Shown here piece by piece: positions 6,445 through 8,698 of a DNA stretch of 8,698 nucleotides. A program made the position numbers and the translations under genes. Origin of the DNA: Promethearchaeota archaeon (GTDB taxonomy: Archaea; Asgardarchaeota; Lokiarchaeia; Sigynarchaeales; SOKP01); contig SDNN01000122.1 of assembly GCA_004524425.1 (NCBI GenBank), forward strand, positions 1-8,698, read 5' to 3'. The notes beneath the pieces are model-generated. The model was not told where the DNA came from. It did no database searches and was given only the letters and a program-made list of their open reading frames with translations. How positions within the stretch are numbered: the first letter of the stretch is position 1; each line of letters starts with the position of its first letter.

Positions 6445-6464
6445 ATTTAAGGTTTGCGTTGATC

Positions 6465-7421
6465 ATGGACAAGGATGAATATTTTTTTGGGTATATCATT
6501 CTCATTTTTGGTGTCTTTACTTGGAGTTTCGCTGAAATTATTGTGAAACTATTGCAAGGTGCTGTTGGACCTTATTCTCTCTCATTTTTTAGATTTTTTA
6601 TTGGGGGTTTATTTTTACTTTTAATTCTCTTCTTTAAGAAGGATCTTTCGGGCATTAAAAAGATGATAAAGGAAAATCTTCCCCTTTTAATATTCGCCAG
6701 TTGTTTTGCCTCAGGCTTGGCAAATATCATATATTTTGTTGGAGTATCTAATACCAGGGCAAATATCGCAGCAACTATTTATACAACATATCCTATTTGG
6801 ATTACCGTCTATTCCTTCTTCATCCTAAATGAAAAGAGCAATTTAAAATGGAAATTCATCGGAATCATCATTGGCTTATTAGGTATTGTAATTTTAATGA
6901 CTAATTTCAACCTAACGGACTTATTTTCAACACAAAATCTTTATGGTAATTTTTTAGTTTTATTGGGGTCTGTAATATGGAGTTTGTACTCTGTTTTGGG
7001 GAAAAAAATTCAGATCAATGAAAAAGAAACCTCTAATATTGCGTTGAAATTTTGCATGGTTTCTTCATTTTTAGCATGCATACCTGTATTTTTATTGCTC
7101 ATCTTTACTCCCGAATTTGACAATTTTTTACAATATAATTTTGAATCGTGGTTTTGGATCTCCTTTTTAGGAATAGTCTGTACTGGCCTTGGAACATTTT
7201 TATTATTCGAAGGCATTAAGCATTTAGAAGTTTCAAAAGGAATGTCGTTAGCTTTCTTAAAACCAATTTTTGCAACGGTTTTAGCTTTTATAATATTGAA
7301 CGAGACTCCTAGTATAACTTTAATAATATCGATAGGTTTAGTGATAATTTCTATATTGATGATTAATAAAAAATCATCGATACGGAAAAATTCTTCCGAA
7401 ATACTTGATATAATATCATGA
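6465..7421 (+). CDS. EamA-family (drug/metabolite transporter superfamily) permease
   Basis: 318 residues from ATG 6465, with ten hydrophobic helices arranged as two EamA repeats (about 8-145 and 160-302). Family signatures are FFRFFIGGLF (41-50) in helix 2, NTRANIAATIYTTYPIW (96-112), FILNEK (118-123), VIWSLYSVLGKK (170-181) and, near the end of repeat two, FLKPIFATVLAFIILNET (264-281). EamA proteins are small-molecule permeases in the cytoplasmic membrane, often exporting metabolites or amino acids; the substrate cannot be read from sequence. An in-frame TTG at 6459 would add two residues, but the ATG is preferred: AAGGT at 6449-6453 lies 11 nt from it. It follows the VTT gene by 20 bp, so co-transcription is likely, and ends in a palindrome followed by a T-run. 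Confidence 0.93.
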   Translation: MDKDEYFFGYIILIFGVFTWSFAEIIVKLLQGAVGPYSLSFFRFFIGGLFLLLILFFKKDLSGIKKMIKENLPLLIFASCFASGLANIIYFVGVSNTRANIAATIYTTYPIWITVYSFFILNEKSNLKWKFIGIIIGLLGIVILMTNFNLTDLFSTQNLYGNFLVLLGSVIWSLYSVLGKKIQINEKETSNIALKFCMVSSFLACIPVFLLLIFTPEFDNFLQYNFESWFWISFLGIVCTGLGTFLLFEGIKHLEVSKGMSLAFLKPIFATVLAFIILNETPSITLIISIGLVIISILMINKKSSIRKNSSEILDIIS

Positions 7422-7438
7422 TATGATCGCTGTTTTTT
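7413..7438 (+). terminator. Putative terminator after the EamA gene
   Basis: A perfect 12-bp palindrome ATATCATGATAT (7413-7424) overlaps the stop codon and is followed by GATCGCTG and a run of six T (7433-7438). The T-run fits archaeal termination. The palindrome is short and AT-rich, so a stable hairpin is doubtful. Confidence 0.35.
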
Positions 7439-7462
7439 AATCTAAGTTTCTCACCTTTCCTC

Positions 7463-7645
7463 ATGAAAATTTTTATTTACGAGAGTCAAGAAAGAGAAAA
7501 ATTATTCAATCAACTTAATTTCTTAGATAAAAATAAAATCACGTTAAAAAGCTATTTTAATGAACTCCGGAATGCCATTGACGAAAAAAAAATTCAATCA
7601 ATTTGGAAATTATCAAAAATCATGACAAGATATCACTTGAATTAA
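7463..7645 (+). CDS. Small protein of unknown function (60 aa)
   Basis: 60 residues, ATG start, beginning MKIFIYESQE and ending in a basic stretch with KIMTRYHLN. Predicted mostly alpha-helical and charged, with no transmembrane segment, no cysteine and no recognised motif. Its composition (Lys, Ile, Asn, Glu rich) is like that of neighbouring genes, and it lies in the same direction 41 bp after the EamA stop. A probable terminator lies just before it and no Shine-Dalgarno is obvious, so it may have its own weak promoter or be an untranslated chance frame. Confidence 0.45.
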   Translation: MKIFIYESQEREKLFNQLNFLDKNKITLKSYFNELRNAIDEKKIQSIWKLSKIMTRYHLN

Positions 7646-7721
7646 AGCCTAAACTTCATCTCCATCGAAAAAATCAAATTATTTATTATACTCCTCACAT
7701 ATTATAATGAATAAGATTTTC

Positions 7722-7738
7722 TTTATTGAATCAATAAA
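7722..7738. repeat. Perfect interrupted palindrome upstream of the longin-like gene
   Basis: TTTATTGA-A-TCAATAAA, two exact 8-bp arms around one base, centred 48 bp before ATG 7778. The one-base spacer suits a dimeric protein-binding site better than an RNA hairpin. A run of A follows on the plus strand (T on the minus), so a minus-strand terminator is an alternative, although no minus-strand gene ends here. Confidence 0.4.
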
Positions 7739-7777
7739 AAAATGAGTCTTGACAGAAATATTTTTGAATAGTTTCAG

Positions 7778-8698
7778 ATGGAGCGCATTATAATAGTACA
7801 TTGGAATAAAAGTGCTGGCCCAGAACCCATTATTCAATATCCCCCCGAAAAAAAATTCCCATCAAATGATTTATTCCTTAAAATTTGGGCACTCCATGAA
7901 TTGGATAAAGAATCATCAATGATTGAGTTTTATCCAGAAGTTAATGATTTATCACAGCAATTTATTTCAATTATTCAAATGCATGAAGGAGAAATTTATT
8001 TTATTATCTTAGTCTATGAAAAAGATGACAAAATTATAGAAATTGTAAAAGATCATCCTGATATTTTAGCAATAGTAAGTAAAAATTTGATTGAACTCAT
8101 TAATACAAATAAAATCACGCGTGCGATATACGATGCGTTTCACACGATTAAAAATTATGATAAATTAGATATAGAAGAAAATTTACAAGATTTTTTTAAA
8201 GACAAAATAAAAAGTACCATCTTAAAAATCCTGCAGAACGGAGCGATTTCTAAAATTCGTCTTAATGATATATTGAGACAAGAATATGGTTTTTCTACTA
8301 TTAACATTGATTTATTATTGGTTTCATTTATTCGCGAGAATTTAATTGTGAAAAAAACGATCCCTGGTTGTCGAGAATGTTATTTTTTAATCAAGGATTT
8401 ATCTTGTTTAAGAATTCCTCCTAAAATAATCATGGAAAGCACGCAAGATAATTTAGAAATCTTGGGAGATTACAAGAAAGAATTAATGGATTTCTTTAAT
8501 AGTTATGATTGTATTTCAGACCTCGAAAATAAAACGATTATTAATCTTTTAATCAATAAAAAGATGCGTACACTATTAGAAAAATTGAGAAAAGGACCAA
8601 TGTCAGTTACTAATTGCTTGGATATATTGAATAATAATGAAGATTTATTTAATGAATTAATAGAAAAACGAATTATTTATGAAACAAAAGGAATCGTC
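7778..8698 (+). CDS. Longin/roadblock-like domain protein with tandem winged-helix segments (partial, runs off window)
   Basis: 307 codons from ATG 7778, open to the last base; an in-frame TAG at 7769 makes this the first possible start. Residues 1-127 follow the longin/roadblock strand order: strands RIIIVHW and PEPIIQYP, helix DLFLKIWALHELDK (31-44), strands MIEFYP, FISIIQMHE and EIYFIILVYEK, then helices 94-110 and 111-127. After a linker, residues about 143-208 look like a winged helix (KSTILKILQNG, then a recognition-like helix TINIDLLLVSFIREN and a wing). A second starts near 258 (KMRTLLEKLRKGPMSVTN, LFNELIEKRIIYET) and is cut off. Longin folds in eukaryotes serve in small-GTPase and vesicle machinery, and many occur in Asgard archaea. 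The winged helices could bind DNA or act as protein-interaction modules. Assignment rests on secondary-structure pattern only; no family was recognised with certainty. No membrane segment seen. Confidence 0.85.
   Translation, partial: MERIIIVHWNKSAGPEPIIQYPPEKKFPSNDLFLKIWALHELDKESSMIEFYPEVNDLSQQFISIIQMHEGEIYFIILVYEKDDKIIEIVKDHPDILAIVSKNLIELINTNKITRAIYDAFHTIKNYDKLDIEENLQDFFKDKIKSTILKILQNGAISKIRLNDILRQEYGFSTINIDLLLVSFIRENLIVKKTIPGCRECYFLIKDLSCLRIPPKIIMESTQDNLEILGDYKKELMDFFNSYDCISDLENKTIINLLINKKMRTLLEKLRKGPMSVTNCLDILNNNEDLFNELIEKRIIYETKGIV

Noticed and set aside
7010..7216. Minus-strand open frame of 68 codons
   Set aside because: Antisense to the second EamA repeat of the transporter gene.
7383..7398. 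CGGAA/TTCCG hairpin near the end of the EamA gene
   Set aside because: It lies inside the coding sequence with a five-pair stem and no T-run directly after it; the palindrome and T-run at 7413-7438 are the better terminator candidate.
1..8698. tRNA, rRNA, CRISPR array or insertion sequence
   Set aside because: No cloverleaf-like GC-rich segment, no regularly spaced direct repeats, no transposase-like frame and no terminal inverted repeats were seen by reading both strands.

Overview
The window is AT-rich (about one third G+C by eye) and reads as archaeal DNA. Promoters look like TATA/BRE elements rather than bacterial -35/-10 pairs. Some genes have their start codon where a TATA-directed transcript would begin (leaderless). 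The clear Shine-Dalgarno sites (AGGTG, GGAG) sit inside gene clusters. The style of the proteins, especially the last gene (a longin/roadblock-like N-terminus followed by winged helices), suggests an Asgard archaeon of the Lokiarchaeia type. That placement is inference; no rRNA or other phylogenetic marker is present.

Layout. (1) Positions 35-2761, minus strand: three consecutive paralogous genes for membrane-anchored left-handed beta-helix (hexapeptide-repeat) acyltransferase-like proteins, with spacers of 23 bp and 0-7 bp, almost certainly one operon transcribed from about 2780 toward 35. (2) 2762-3080: a noncoding gap with the operon promoter, an inverted-repeat patch and a T-rich terminator for the next gene. 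(3) 3081-3824, minus: a stand-alone seven-helix membrane protein with its own TATA box. (4) 4068-5486, minus: a glycerophosphodiester phosphodiesterase-family gene followed by a metallo-beta-lactamase-fold hydrolase gene, probably co-transcribed. (5) 5487-5592: a divergent promoter region. (6) 5593-7421, plus: a DedA/VTT-family membrane protein and a ten-helix EamA/DMT transporter, 20 bp apart. (7) 7463-7645: a small uncharacterised ORF. (8) 7778 to the window end: a gene of at least 307 codons, cut by the window edge, with a longin-like fold followed by two winged-helix segments.

Shared theme. Most genes concern membranes: three membrane acyltransferase-like proteins, a head-group phosphodiesterase-family enzyme, a VTT protein of the superfamily that includes eukaryotic lipid scramblases, a small-molecule transporter and a 7-TM protein. 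A role in lipid or envelope modification is a reasonable guess, but only the two co-directional clusters have operon-level support. I see no mobile element, CRISPR array, tRNA or rRNA. The most interesting parts are the triple acyltransferase operon (a possible hetero-trimer) and the longin-like/winged-helix protein at the right edge.
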